From: Bufo bufo | Lineage: Eukaryota > Chordata > Amphibia > Anura > Bufonidae | Direction: 5' to 3' | Length of the DNA stretch: 64,000 nucleotides | Assembly (NCBI RefSeq): GCF_905171765.1 | Contig: NC_053393.1 | Span: forward strand, 70,649,371 to 70,713,370 | Shown here: positions 41,852 through 54,004 of the stretch, in pieces | Numbering within the stretch: the first letter of the stretch is position 1 | How the letters are laid out: each line of letters starts with the position of its first letter | Notes under the pieces: model-generated | Told to the model about the DNA's origin: nothing | Seen by the model: the letters and a program-made list of their open reading frames with translations, nothing else | Databases searched by the model: none | Made by a program: the position numbers and the translations under genes

Positions 41852-42660
41852 ATGGATGTACAATTCACAACCCTCAACACTAAAGGTCTGAACTCACCCA
41901 ACAAGCGAAGCCACATACTATTGTTACTGAAGAAGCTCAAAACACATATAGCTTTTCTGCAAGAAACGCACTTTAAAACTAACAAACTCCCAAAACTCCC
42001 CAAATCACCGTTTACACAATGGTACCATAGTACCAGCCCTTCATCGGCCTCCAGAAGAGTCTCCATATCCATCCACCATTCGATACCCTTCACACATTCG
42101 AACACTGTCACAGATGCTGAGGGTAGACTATTGCTGGTGAAGGGGATGATTGGAACTCAAACATATACCCTCGCGAACATGTATGCGCCAAACCAGTAGC
42201 TTGGTTACTCAAAGCACTTGATACACTGTCCCTATTTGCTGAGGGTTTAATTGTTCTTGGTACAGATATAAATCTTGTGCTTAACCCAGTTGATTATTCC
42301 TCTACAGGAAAGTCGAGGGTCCCCTCCAGAGAGGTCAAGAGACTTAGGGAAAAACTATACTCCCTTAAACTAATAGACGTATGGAGAACATGCAACCCAA
42401 CAACTAAAGACTATACCTTTCACTCACTACCCCATAATACTCTCCAGCGCCTGGATTACATTTTTGCCTCTGCCACGGCTGTACATCTTTTTCATTCAGC
42501 GCATATAGGGAACATTACGATATCGGATCATGCCCCATGCTCCACGATATGCCACATCCAACAACTCCCTAACAGAGAATGGATCTGGAGACTAAATGAA
42601 TCCATGTTAGACACAGAGGAAGACCAGTCCCGTATCCGCAACCACTTGATTTCCTTTTTT
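41852..42660 (+). pseudogene. LINE-A ORF2: APE-type endonuclease, broken
   Basis: It starts MDVQFTTLNTKGLNSPNKRS with HIAFLQETHF (catalytic Glu region). After a shift at about 42198 it resumes with GTDINLVLNP (for the usual G-D-x-N block) and RLDYIFAS, then ISDHAPC (the terminal SDH motif). The domain nicks target DNA. It stops at 42661 and a further shift follows. Confidence 0.82.
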
Positions 42661-43964
42661 TAAAGAAAATAAGACCCCCAATATTTCCCCATCACTCCTC
42701 TGGGAATCGCACAAAGCTTGCATTAGAGGTGCTTTTGTTGCACTGGGCACAGCACTAAAAAGGAGAAGACAGAAAGAGGTTGATGGCCTACTAAACAATA
42801 TAGCCTCAGAGGAAGCTAACCTCAAATCTAACCCTGCAACAGCACAAACGGAAAACCTAAAGAAATTTAGAGTAGAATTGAGACGCCTACTTGATTTACG
42901 GCATGCAAAACAACAGCTACACTTTAGACATAAACTTTATGCGCATGGAGATAAGGGAGGGAAGCTGATGTCAGCTTTAATTAAAAAGGCACATGCGCAG
43001 CAGTATATCCATAAAATTAAGACAAAACAAGGAATGACTCATACTCAAACCTCTGAAATAGCCAGAGATTTCCACTTGTACTACACGAGCCTATATAACC
43101 TACGGCCCTCTACTTCCTTCCAGAATCCAAAACTTTTTAAATCCCCTGGAGATCCCTCAAATAACAGAGTCAGAAAGATCCGCACTGTTAGCACCAGTCA
43201 CGGAAAAAGAAGTTAGTTTGATCTTATCCAGTTTCCCAGTAGGGAAAAGCCCAGGATCTGACGGTCTCCCGCTGTTGTACTACAGAAAATTCAAAGATAT
43301 ACTTCTGCCCCACCTCACTGATCTCTGTAATTACCTTCTCACAGGAGGAACTCTCTTCCCACAATCGCTAGAAGCACATATTACTTTAATTCACAAACAA
43401 GGTAAGGACCCACAGGCACGCGAGAATTACAAACCCATATCTCTTCTAAACCTAGATCTTAAGATCTGGCCCAAATTAATTGCAAACCGCATTAACCCTC
43501 TGCTCCCCCGTCTAATTGGCCCTGAGCAAGCGGGCTTTGTGAAGGGAAGGGAAGGTAGGGATAACTCACGCAAACTCCTACACATCCTCCACGCAGCACA
43601 TCACCACAAATCCCCACTCGCTCTACTGAGAATTGACGCTGAAAAAGCGTTTGATAGGGTGGATTGGGGATTTTTGGAGGCCACACTACGCAAATTTAAC
43701 TTCCCAACAGAACTGACGTCAGCAATTTTCACATTATATAAGAACCCCTCAGCGCGTATAAAAATAAATGGGACATTATCTCCCTCTTTTAAGATAGCGA
43801 ACGGGACACGCCAAGGCTGCCCACTATCCCCAACCCTCTTTATATTAGTAGTTGAAACATTACTTCAGAGTGTAAGACAAAATCCGCAAATACAGGGTTT
43901 TAAATGTGGTCAAGCGCAACTGAAGTGTATGGCATTTGCTGACGATTTGCTCTTCCTAATCTCT
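42661..43964 (+). pseudogene. LINE-A ORF2: linker and reverse transcriptase palm
   Basis: A shifted linker frame (MRRLLDLRHAKQQLHFRHKL) leads to the RT. RT motifs are GKSPGSDGLPLLYYRKF, then ENYKPISLLNLDLKIWPK, EQAGFVKGREGRDN, RIDAEKAFDRVDW, GTRQGCPLSPTLF and the active-site AFADDLLFL. LINE-B then interrupts directly after the FADD block, inside LFLISNPRADL-type sequence. Confidence 0.9.
43950..43964 (+). repeat. LINE-B target-site duplication, left
   Basis: CTCTTCCTAATCTCT, identical to 55499-55513. Confidence 0.95.
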
Positions 43965-44222
43965 TTTTTTATTTTTTTATTAATTAATTTTTATTTTTTA
44001 TCCAAAGCATTAAAAATTTAACAACCATGATATTACAAAGATATAATATGCACAGCTTAGATACATTTTTCTATCATGAGTGCCAAACAGAAACACATTT
44101 ATTCCCAGTTCCCCCCCCCCCCTCCCTTTTTATCGTTGTCTGGGGAGCACATCCGCTGAAAAAAATAGACCTTACGACCATGTCAGCCAAGTTCTATCCC
44201 ATCTAGCTTTCTGACTCTTATT
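43965..44222 (-). other. LINE-B 3' UTR and tail
   Basis: An A-rich tail on the minus strand (plus tttttttatttttttattaa) is preceded by a short untranslated stretch with a ccccccccccctccc tract. No gene. Confidence 0.7.
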
Positions 44223-45628
44223 CTAAATAGCCAGTTTTTCATATTTCCTCACTTTATCAACCAGGTGGTGCCATTCAGATACCAGCAAAGGGTTTTTTGA
44301 GCCCCAATTCCTAGCAATTATTACCCTGGCCAACATGAGTGACTTCATCAACAACAAGTTTTCCCGTCCCTGTTCATCAAATACGGAGGTACCCAGAACC
44401 GCAGTAGTTACATCTATCTCAGAATCAGATGAAGAACATCTGCGGAGCTGGGAAAGGACATTGCTCCAAAAATCCTGGATTATAGGGCACGCCCAAACCA
44501 GATGTATGAAGTCTGCGCATTGGGCCTGACACCTACGGCATCTATCTGAAACATCCTTATAGAACCGAGAGAGAGTGGTGGGTGTGTAGTATAAGCGGTG
44601 TAGAATCCTAAACTGAATTAACCTGTGATTCCCGGATATCGAAATTTTTCGAACATTCCTATAAATTAGTTCCCATTTTAGTGTTTTATTATTACCAATA
44701 TCTTGACCCCACTTCACCTCACTTCTAAACTTATTCAGTTTGGCCATTTCCGCTCTCCATTTACTGTAGATTAGTGAGATGGACGTACTATTCTATTATA
44801 AATTGAAACACCAATCTATAAATTCATGTGACTTAACCATAAACACCTCTTTATCTTTAGTGCACATATATGCGTGCTTGACCTGAAAGTATTTATACTT
44901 CTCCAATATTTTAATATCTCTGTGCCCAAATATATCCACTAAGGTCCTAATATCACCATTATGTATCAATTGCTCAACCCTGGTTATTCCCTTCCTTTCC
45001 CAAAATTCAATATCCTCCATCTTATTAAATTCATTAAAGTGCACATAACACCATAAAGGGGTGAATTTAAATATATGCGTAATTCCTAAAATAGCTTTGA
45101 GTGAATTCCATATAAGTTGAATAGAGTGAGATATAATACATTCCCCCCCCCCCCCCCTCTCCCATATATCCAGTTTCTATATGTCATGCTGGGGCCCCCT
45201 ATAATTTCCAATAAGTTTGGAGAATATATAAGAAGGTGCAGAGATGTACCACTGCAATTGAGAGGCCAGAAAATAGCCCCGTACGCAAGGGAGGGACAAA
45301 CCGCCATTCTCCTCTGCCAACCATAAATAATTCTGTTTAATGCACACTCTTTTCCTGCCCCAGATTAGTTCATTAAACAATCTCTCTAGAGATTTAAAGT
45401 GTGCGTCTTCAATCCAGATCGGACAGGGAATCAGTTGATATAATATCTGTGGGAGGAGAACCATTTTAATTAAAGCACTTCTGTCCGCCTGCCCCAGCGT
45501 CAACTTTTGCCACACATACTGTATATTTTATTTTTTCTCTCAATGGGATAATATTCAATTTGGTATAATCCCTCACCATAGGGCTGATCCGAACCCCCAG
45601 ATATTCCAATGAGTCTGTTAACCTTAGG
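44223..45628 (-). pseudogene. LINE-B ORF2 C-terminal part
   Basis: Going leftward: the post-RT region LGQADRSALIKMVLLPQILY with WGRKRVCIKQNYLWLAEENG, then HFNEFNKMEDIEFWERKGIT. The Cys-rich end of L1-type ORF2, CRRCQAQCADFIHLVWACP (C-x2-C ... H-x4-C), is followed by the last 90 residues. At least two frame changes separate these pieces. The Cys-rich end helps bind the LINE RNA in related elements. Confidence 0.85.
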
Positions 45629-45636
45629 CATCTAAC

Positions 45637-46349
45637 CAGGGCCGGGCCGACACAGAGGCTGGGGAGGCTCCAGCCTCAGGGCGCAGCCTGGGGTGGGCGG
45701 AAAAACAAACCTGCTGTTTCTCTAAATTACCTGATGTTGATAGTAGTGTTAATAGAGTCTCAAAGGTTTGTAAAAATATTGTACCTGCTTCTATAGACCT
45801 TTGAGACTCTATTACCATGACTTTTAGCATAAGATCATCTGGAGAAACATCAGGTTTTAAAAAAATATATATATTTCTTTAGGTGTTAGAGCAATCAAAT
45901 GGAGGGGGAGAAATGTGACATGGGTGAGGATAGGGTTACATGATGGGCCGGAGACAATGTCTGTAGTCTGTCTGTGCCATGGACGGGGAGAAATATGACA
46001 TGGAGGGCTGATGGCTGACATTGGGGTCTGATCCGAGGCATTGGGGCTGTGCTTGTGAGCTGGGGTCTGATGGCTGGTCTGACCTGAGGTGGAATGAAAA
46101 ATATTGTTTCCTATTATCCTCCTTTAAAACCTAGGTGCGTCTTATGGGACGAACCTACATTTTGGCGAACCCCCCCCCCCCTTCCCCCAGGTGAGCTGAA
46201 GGGGGAGGGGGGGGTCGGGGGCGCCAAAATGTAGGTTCGCTTGTGTTGGTAAAAAACCTTGCACCGGCCCTGGGCGCAGGCAGGGGGGGGGGGGGGGGCG
46301 CACTTGGGCAGCTCAGCCTCTGTTGGTGGTGGACCTTGTCCCAGCCCTG
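45637..46349. mobile_element. hAT-3, 713-bp non-autonomous hAT
   Basis: It begins CAGGGCCGGGCCGACACAGA and ends GTCCCAGCCCTG, with an exact 8-bp CATCTAAC duplication (45629-45636, 46350-46357). Two inner inverted repeats are visible: aatagagtctcaaaggt against acctttgagactctatt (45750-45812), and gaacctacattttggcg against cgccaaaatgtaggttc (46150-46240). Confidence 0.88.
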
Positions 46350-46357
46350 CATCTAAC

Positions 46358-47025
46358 CTCGCCGACACTGACCGAGCTGACTTCTGCCAGTTCACTTCAT
46401 ATCCCGAGAAGACGCCAAATTCATTTATTATCTTCAAATACGGCAAGGCCAAATATCCATCCCTTAAATATATAGGGACATCGTCGGCATACAAGCTAAT
46501 TTTGTCCTGCAGATCCAGGCTCCCAAAACCAAAAATGTGCGTGTCCTGTCTAATTCGACATGCCAGGGGCTCCAAAAAAAATTGAAAATAAAAGAGGGGA
46601 TAAGGGGCAGCCCTGTCTGGTACCCCGTTGTAATTCAAAGGTGGCCGACAAAGAGCCGTTCACATTTATCCTTGCCCTGGGTGATTCATACAGCAGCTTA
46701 GCCCACTTAACAAAATTAGGACCAAAATTCATCCTGTTCATTATTTCCCACAAGAAATCCCACTCCACCCTGTCAAATGCCTTAGCTGCATCTAAAGTCA
46801 GGATGGAGCGGTCATCTCCCTCTCCCAGGTGGATATTCATTAAAGTTCTTCGTATATTAGTCTGAGCTGAACGCTTTGGTATAAAGCCTGTTTGATCAGT
46901 ATGAATTATCTTAGCTATTACCCTCTTAAGTCTATTGGCAAGTGCCTTAACACCAATTTTATAGTCAGTGTTAAGTAAGGAGATGGGTCTATATGACCCC
47001 ATCTCCAATTCATTTTTGCCTTTTT
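46358..47025 (-). pseudogene. LINE-B ORF2: reverse transcriptase palm
   Basis: RT motifs are SYRPISLLNTDYKIGVKALA, then DQTGFIPKRSAQTNIRRT, TLDAAKAFDRVEWDF, GTRQGCPLSPLLF and, after a one-base shift near 46600, the active-site SLYADDVPIYL. It is cut on its left by hAT-3 and on its right by the TTAA element. The chain is otherwise well kept. Confidence 0.9.
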
Positions 47026-47029
47026 TTAA

Positions 47030-50000
47030 CCCCTTAAGGACACAGCCTTTTTACACCTTAGGACCAGGCCATTTTTTGAAAATCTGACCAGAGTCCCTTT
47101 AAGTGCTGATAACTTTAAAACGGTTTGACTTATCCAGGCCGTTCTGAGATTGTTTTTTCGTCATATATTGTACTTCATGACACTGGTAAAATGGAGTCAA
47201 AAAAAAAATTTTTTTTGCACCAAAAAATACCTAATTTAACAAAAATTTGAAAAAAATTTGCAAATTTCAAAGTTTCAGTTTCTCTACTTCTGTAATACAT
47301 AGTAATACCCCCAAAAATTGTGATGACTTTACATTCCCCATATGTCTACTTCATGTTTGAATTGTTTTGGGAATGATATTTTATTTTTTGGGGATGTTAT
47401 AAGGCTTAGAAGTTTAGAAGCAAATCTTTAAATTTTTCCGAAATTTACAAAAACTCAATTTCTAGGGACCAGTTCAGGTCTCAAGTCACTTTGCGAGGCT
47501 TACATTATAGAAACCACCCAAAAATGACCCCATCTAAGAAACTACACCCCTCAAGGTATTCAAAACTGATTTTGCATACGTTGTTAACCCTTTAGGTGTT
47601 GCACAAGAGTTATTGGCGAAAAGGGAGGAAATTTGAGAATTTCATTTTTTTGTCTAATTTTTCATTTTAACCCATTTTTTCCACTAACAAACCAAGGGTT
47701 AACAGCCAAACAAGACTGTATCTTTATTGCCCTGACTCTGCCATTTACAGAAACACCCAATATGTGGCCGTAAACTACTGTACGGCCACACAGCGGGGCG
47801 TAGAGTGAAAGGTGCGCCGTTTGGTTTTTGGAAGGCTGATTTTTATGGACTGGTTTATTTACACCATGTCCCATTTGAAGCCCCCTGATGCACCCCTAGA
47901 GGAGAAACTCCCTAAAAGTGACCCCATCTAAGAAACTACACCCCTCAAGGTATTCAAAACTGATTTTACATACGTCGTTAACCCTTTAGGTGTTGCACAA
48001 GAGTTATTGGCAAATGGCGATGAAATTTGAGAATTTCATTTTTTTGGCTAATTTTCCATTTTAACCCATTTTTTCCACTAACAAAGCAAGGGTTAACAGC
48101 CAAACAAGACTGTATCTTTATTGCCCTGACTCTGCTGTTTACAGAAACACCCCATATGTGGCCGTAAACTACTGTACGGGCACACAGCGGGGCGTAGAGT
48201 GAAAGGTGCGCCGTTTGGTTTTTGGAGGGCTGATTTTGCTGGACTGTTTTTTTGGCACCATGTCCCATTTGAAGCCCCCCTGATGCACCCCTAGATTATA
48301 AACTCCATAAAAGTGACCCCATCTAAGAAACTACACCCCTCAAGGTATTCAAAACTGATTTTACAAACTTTGTTAACCCTTTAGGTGTTGCACAAGATTT
48401 AATGGAAAATAGAGATACAATTTCAAAATTTCACTTTTTTGGCAGATTTTCCATTTTAATATTTTTTTTCCAGTTACAAAGCAAGGGTTAACAGCCAAAC
48501 AAAACTCATTATTTATGGCCCTAATTCTGTAGTTTACAGAAACACCCCATATGTGGTCGTAAACAGCTGTACGGGCACACGGCAGGGCGCAGAAGGAAAG
48601 GAACACCATATGGTTTTTGGAAGGCATATTTTGCTGGACTGGTTTTTTTGACACCATGTCCCATTTGAAGCCCCCCTGATGCACCCCTAGAGTAGAAACT
48701 CCAAAAAAGTGACCCCATTTTAGAAACTACGGGATAGGGTGGCAGTTTTGTTGGTACTAGTTTAGGGTACATATGATTTTTGGTTGCTCTATATTACACT
48801 TTTTGTGCGGCAAGGTAACAAGAAATAGCTTTTTTGGCACCGTTTTTTTTTTGTTATTTACAACATTCATCTGACAGGTTAGATCATGTGGTAATTTTAT
48901 AGAGCAGGTTGTCACGGACGCGTAGATACCTAATATGTATACAATTTTTTTTATTTATGTAAGTTTTACACAATGATTTCATTTTTAAAACCAAAAAAAT
49001 GTTTTAGTGTCTCCATAGTCTAAGAGCCATAGTTTTTTCAGTTTTTGGGCGATTATCTTAAGTAGGGTCTCATTTTTTGCGGGATGAGATGACGGTTTGA
49101 TTGGCATCTATTTTGGGGTGCATATGACTTTTTGATTGCTTGCTATTACACTTTTTGTGACGTAAGATGACAAAAAATGGCTTTTTTTACACCGTTTTTA
49201 TTTTTATTTTTTTACGGTGGTCATCTGAGGGGTTAGATCATGTGATATTTTTATAGAGCCGGGCGATACGGACGCGGCGATACCTAATATGTATACTTTT
49301 TTTTTATTTTATTTATGTAAGTTTTACACAATGATTTCATTTTTGAAACAAAAAAAATCATGTTTTAGTGTTTCCATAGTCTAAGAGCCATAGTTTTTTC
49401 AGTTTTTGGGCGATTATCTTGGGTAGGGTATGATTTTTGCGGGATGAGATGACGGTTTGATTGTTACAATTTTGGCGTACATGCGACTTTTTTGATCACT
49501 TTTATTACCTTTTTTGGGAAGTAAGGTGGGCAAAATTTCAATTTCGTCAAAGTTTTTTATTTTTTATTTTTATGGTGTTCACCGTTCGGGTAAAGTAACA
49601 TGACCGTTTTATAGATCAGGTCGTTACGGACGCGGCGATACCAAACATGTGTAGGGAATTTTATTTTTTTTATTTTTTATCAGTGATAAATGTGTTTTTT
49701 GATTTTTACTTTTTTTTCACTTTTATTCACTTTTTTTTGACCCAGACCCACTTGGTTCTTGAAGATCCAGTGGGTCTGATGTCTGTATAATACAGTACAG
49801 TACAATATATATTGTTCTGTACTGTATTTTACTTACACTGAACAGATCTATGCCTTTCAGCACAGATCTGTTCAGCACCATGGACAGCAGGACGCCTGAG
49901 AGGCGTCCTGTTGCCATGGGAACCTTCCCCGTCTGCTCAGTACTGCTCAGAACTTCGCAGACGGGGAAGGGTAAGGAGGGGATCTCTCGGGGGGCTCTCT

Positions 50001-50680
50001 GGGGGCTCTCTCCCTCCCCATCGGGGGGCTGCAAAGGCACAGCAGCCCCCCGATGGGAGAGGGAGGGAGCTCCCTGCACTGTTAACCTTTTCCATACAGC
50101 GGTCCGTACGGACCGCTGTATGGAAAGGGTTAAACGGCTGACATCGCATCGCAGATGTCAGCCGTTTATACCAGGGTGCCAGCAATGTGCTGGCACCCTG
50201 GTATCCCCACTAGACACCAACGATTATACAAGGGGAGGCGGGCGGGGGATCGCGATCCCGCCTGCCGCACCGCCCTACTCCCGCAACGCCCACACCGCCC
50301 GCAACCCTCCCCCTGCACCTCCCGCCACCATAAAAATCATTCGGGGGTGCAGGGGGGGGGTAAATAAAACTTTTTTTTTGGCATATAAAGTTTCTGATCC
50401 CCGCGGTCAGGGACTGCGGGGACCAGAAACTTCAGAAATCGCAGCAAACCGCAGGTCTGAATTGACCTGCGGTTTGCCGCGATCGCCGACATGGGGGGGT
50501 CACGGGACCCCCCCGCGCATTTAGCCTAGGTGCCTGCTCAATGATTTGAGCAGGCACCGGGTTCCGATCACTGCCAGCCGCACGGCAGTGATTGAAAATA
50601 CACAGGGCGTACATGTACGCCCTGTGTCCTTAAGTACCAGGGCACAAGGGCGTACCTGTACGCCCTATGTCCTTAAGAGG
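47030..50680 (+). mobile_element. TTAA-target element, 3.65 kb, non-coding
   Basis: TTAA flanks it at 47026-47029 and 50681-50684, inside LINE-B RT. The ends are CCCCTTAAGGAC and CCTTAAGAGG. The left part has three A units of about 400 bases (47530-48720), the middle two or more B units of about 361 bases (48990-49640). The right part is GC-rich with palindromes: the 13-base-arm hairpin (50529-50558) and a 26-base perfect palindrome (50601-50626). No transposase. It is the cleanest of the copies here. Confidence 0.85.
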
Positions 50681-50684
50681 TTAA

Positions 50685-51458
50685 AACCAATGTGATAATA
50701 GCTTCAGACATTGATGGGGGTAGGTGGCCCTCCTTCCAGGAGATATTTAATAGCTGCAGCAGGTGAGGTAGCAACACATCACTATACCGCCGATATAATT
50801 CAAAAGGAAGGCCATCTGCCCCTGGAGAGGAATTACCTCTAGTTGCTTTCAATGCCTCTTTCCAGCTCCAAGAGTTGGAGAGGGAATCTCCAGCATCAAT
50901 CGATCCTCCTGGGAGAGGGAGGGGAGATTAATCCCATCTAGGAATATTTTATAGTCAATAGGCCGATCCTTTAGCTCAGATCTATATAAGGTAGCAAAAT
51001 AACTGATAAATTCTTGTTCGATATCCGACCTGTCTGTACATATGTTCCCTTGCCCGTTCTAATACTTTTAATTATAGTGGTAGTTTGCTGATTTTTTATC
51101 AGGGAGGCTAATAATCTCCTTGCTTACCTGCCTCACAGAACAGTTTCTGCCCTGAGAAAAAATCTTTTGTTGACATTTATCTTGGAGGTGGCGGTTATAT
51201 GCCTCCCTTGCCTTAAGTAAGACTGCCGTGCATCTGCACTTTGATCCATGGCCACTATCCTTTGTAAAACATATACTTGCTGTTCCAGATCATTCTCCTT
51301 TTTAATATATAAAGCTTTGGCTTTTTGAATTCTGGAGTAGAGAATGCCCTTTAATAAAGGCTTTTAGGGCGTCCCAGACGTAATGAACATGAGCAGTGCA
51401 ACGTTAAGATTCAAAATTCTCCAACTCACTCCCCAGTTCTCCCTGGTCCTGAAGTATG
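50685..51458 (-). pseudogene. LINE-B ORF2: linker and RT N-terminal part
   Basis: The minus strand encodes ALKATRGNSSPGADGLPFEL and YRRYSDVLLPHLLQLL, the start of the LINE RT. SEAIITLVLK then runs into 47025 across the TTAA element. Upstream (50950-51450) is the linker between endonuclease and RT, with several frame breaks. Confidence 0.8.
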
Positions 51459-51460
51459 TT

Positions 51461-52088
51461 AAAGAGAACCTGTCACCATGATTTTGCGCATAGAGCTGGG
51501 GACATGGGCTGCTAGATGGCCACTAGCTCATCTGCAGTACCCAGGTCCCATAGCTCTCAGCGCTTTTATTGTGTTAAAAAACAGTTTTGAGTGATATGCA
51601 AATTACCTGATATGAGTCCTGTAGCCGGAAATGAGTCAAGCGTCATGGAGCCCAGCACCGCCCCGCGTCCTCCGATTCTCCTCCTTGCGGCTGACGTCAC
51701 AGAGCTGGAGCGCCGAAATCTCGCGATGCGCGAGCTAGCGCATGCGTAGTTCGTTCCCTGTGCTGATGCCAGCACAGGGAATGAACATGATGCCGACACT
51801 GCGCATGCGCTAGCTCGCGCATCGCGAGATTTCGGCGCTCCAGCTCTGTGACGTCAGCCGGCAAGGAGGAGATTCGGAGGACGCGGGGCGGGTCTGGGCT
51901 CCTTGACGCTTGACTCATCTCCGGCTACAGGACTCATATCAGGTAATTTGCATATCACTCAAAACTGTTTTTTAACACAATAAAAGCGCGGAGGGCTATG
52001 GGACCTGGGTACTGCAGATGTGCTAGTGGCCATCTAGCAACCCATGTCCCCAGCTCTATGCGCAAAATCATGGTGACAAGTTCCCTTT
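51461..52088. mobile_element. Long foldback MITE with GC-rich core
   Basis: The arms of about 300 bases pair from aaagagaacctgtcaccatg (51461) to catggtgacaagttcccttt (52086). The centre is a GC-rich near-palindrome around ccctgtgctgatgccagcac. Each arm has an octamer-like atatgcaaat, tgacgtcac and a tctcgcga box. It interrupts LINE-B ORF2. No gene. Confidence 0.85.
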
Positions 52089-52871
52089 AGGCCAATGAGG
52101 ATTCAATCTGAAGGTGCGAGGTATCCCAACCGCCTCCAGCTTTTTTACTACTAGGAGATTTGGAAAGTGATCTGAAATCGTGTGTGACTCATATTTCATA
52201 CGGACAATCCTGTTGATGAAATTCGCCGTTGTAAAAGCCAGGTCTATCCTGGATAAAGCAGTGCAGGAACGACTAAAGCAGGAGTATACTCTTGCCTTTC
52301 CATACAGGTGACGCCAGACGTCTATTAGTGCCATTTCCTGACATATATTGGCTAATGGCGACGTCCCTCCTATTCCCCACCCACTCCTTCCACCCGAGGA
52401 GATCCTGTCCAATGCACGATCCATAACATCATTAAAATCACCTAACATTATGATTGGGCATTCCTCCCTTTGACTTACAAAGTCAAAGAGTTGAGAGATA
52501 ACATACAAAGAGAAGGGTGGAGGGACGTAGACAAAAGCCAATATACATGTTGTCTGGGACCATCTGCAATGGAGAAAGACAAACCTGCCCTCTTTATCTA
52601 TTCTTTGTCCGATAGGTTCATACTGTACTTTATTGTGTATGTACACACTGACCCCCCGTAAAAAAGAAGAGAGACAAGAGTGGTACTCAGCCTGTGCCCA
52701 CCTTTTCTTCATGCGCGGCAGTGTCTCAGTAGTCAGGTGAGTTTCAATTAGACACACGATCGCAGGAAGGTGTTTACTGATGACATCAGAAACAATCACT
52801 CTTTTAGTTCTGTCTGCTAACCCACGGACATTCCATGCAAAAAGTCTGTCTGTCATTAGGTTAGGTTGCAC
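52089..52871 (-). pseudogene. LINE-B ORF2: APE-type endonuclease
   Basis: It starts MQPNLMTDRLFAWNVRGLAD at 52871. Catalytic blocks follow in order: VCLIETHL (Glu), MLGDFNDVMDRALDR (Asp/Asn), SRIDLAFT and HTISDHFP (SDH). The frame is open over about 260 codons until the foldback at 52088. It is the most complete endonuclease in the window. ORF1 ends 200 bases upstream. Confidence 0.9.
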
Positions 52872-53071
52872 CTATCCTGGGTCTAGATCAGTCCTTGGGA
52901 GTGCGGTCTCCCCAGCCTGTCCGTCATCTGTCATAGACATGCCCCCAGACAACGAGTCCCCTCCCCCCAACCCCCCCTTCTGGTCATCAGGGAGTGACAT
53001 CCCTCCCCGATAGCCTCTTCCTCTTTGCGCTCCTCCCCTCCCCCTCCTCATCGCCCATGTCCACTCTATAT

Positions 53072-54004
53072 TTAATTAACAATACCCTCTTGCTCCATCC
53101 ACAATACTAGTCCATCCAATTTAGGGAAGAACAAAGTCTTTCCTTTATATATTAATCTAAGAGTTGCTGGGTACATCATGGAATATTTAATTTTTGCAGA
53201 TACTAACTTTTTCTTCACCTCACGAAATGCCCCACGTTTCTTTTGAGTGTTTCTAGAGAAATCTAGATAAATCTCAATCCTACTATCATTGAACATCAAA
53301 TCTTTGATATCCCTCTTTTCCCTCAGAATCTTATCCCTGTCTTTTTGGGACAACAGTCTGATTAACATTGCCCTCGGAGAGGCACCCGGTGGAGGTTTTT
53401 TAAACTGAATCCTATGCGCCCTTTCCACTCAAAAAGAGGGAGAAAGGGACTCCGTGCCTATATTAGTTGCTAGCCAGCTCTGTACAAACTCTTCTGCTGC
53501 ATCACCCTCCACCCCCTCCGGAAATCCTATCAGCCTCAAGTTACATCTTCTGGACATGTCCTCCAGGGAAGCCAATTTGTCCTTCAATGTTTTGTTCTCA
53601 GATTCTAAGACATTGGCTTTCCCCGAGGTCACGTCCAGCTCCTTTTTCATTTCTTTAGTGAAGCCCTGTAACTCCTTAAGTTATCCCGTATCTTGTTCAT
53701 TTCATCTTTTATAAGGCAAATGTCAGATTGTACAGAGGCCACCTTTAGAGAGAGCTCCCTCAGTGATTGGTTGGATATATTCACCGCTGTCAATATATCA
53801 GCTAATTTATTATCAATATCACTCCCTACATAAATTTTATCAAGGGTAACGGGATTTTCCTGGGGTGGCTGTAATTTCTGGGCTTGTCTTGTCTTATGCG
53901 GAGATGATTTTTTTAAGAATCTCTCTATTTTTGCTGAGGGGCTACCCGGGGCTTTTAGGTGATGAGTACCCCGTCGATTTTCTATTACCCAGCTTCGGAG
54001 GCAT
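53072..54004 (-). pseudogene. LINE-B ORF1, frameshifted
   Basis: The start is likely the ATG at 54004 (MPPKLGNRKSTGYSSPKSPG). A shift after about 20 codons leads to a frame with KIERFLKKSSPHKTRQAQKL and a heptad-rich coiled coil (LRELSLKVASVQSDICLIKD). Another shift near 53660 leads to SRRCNLRLIGFPEGVEG, and a stop/shift near 53429 to ERAHRIQFKKPPPGASPRAM and IKYSMMYPATLRLIYKG. It matches the left-edge LINE ORF1. It would be the RNA-packaging protein. Confidence 0.87.

Noticed and set aside
49850..50524. 224-codon plus-strand ORF
   Set aside because: GC-rich palindromic right end of the TTAA element; composition explains it.
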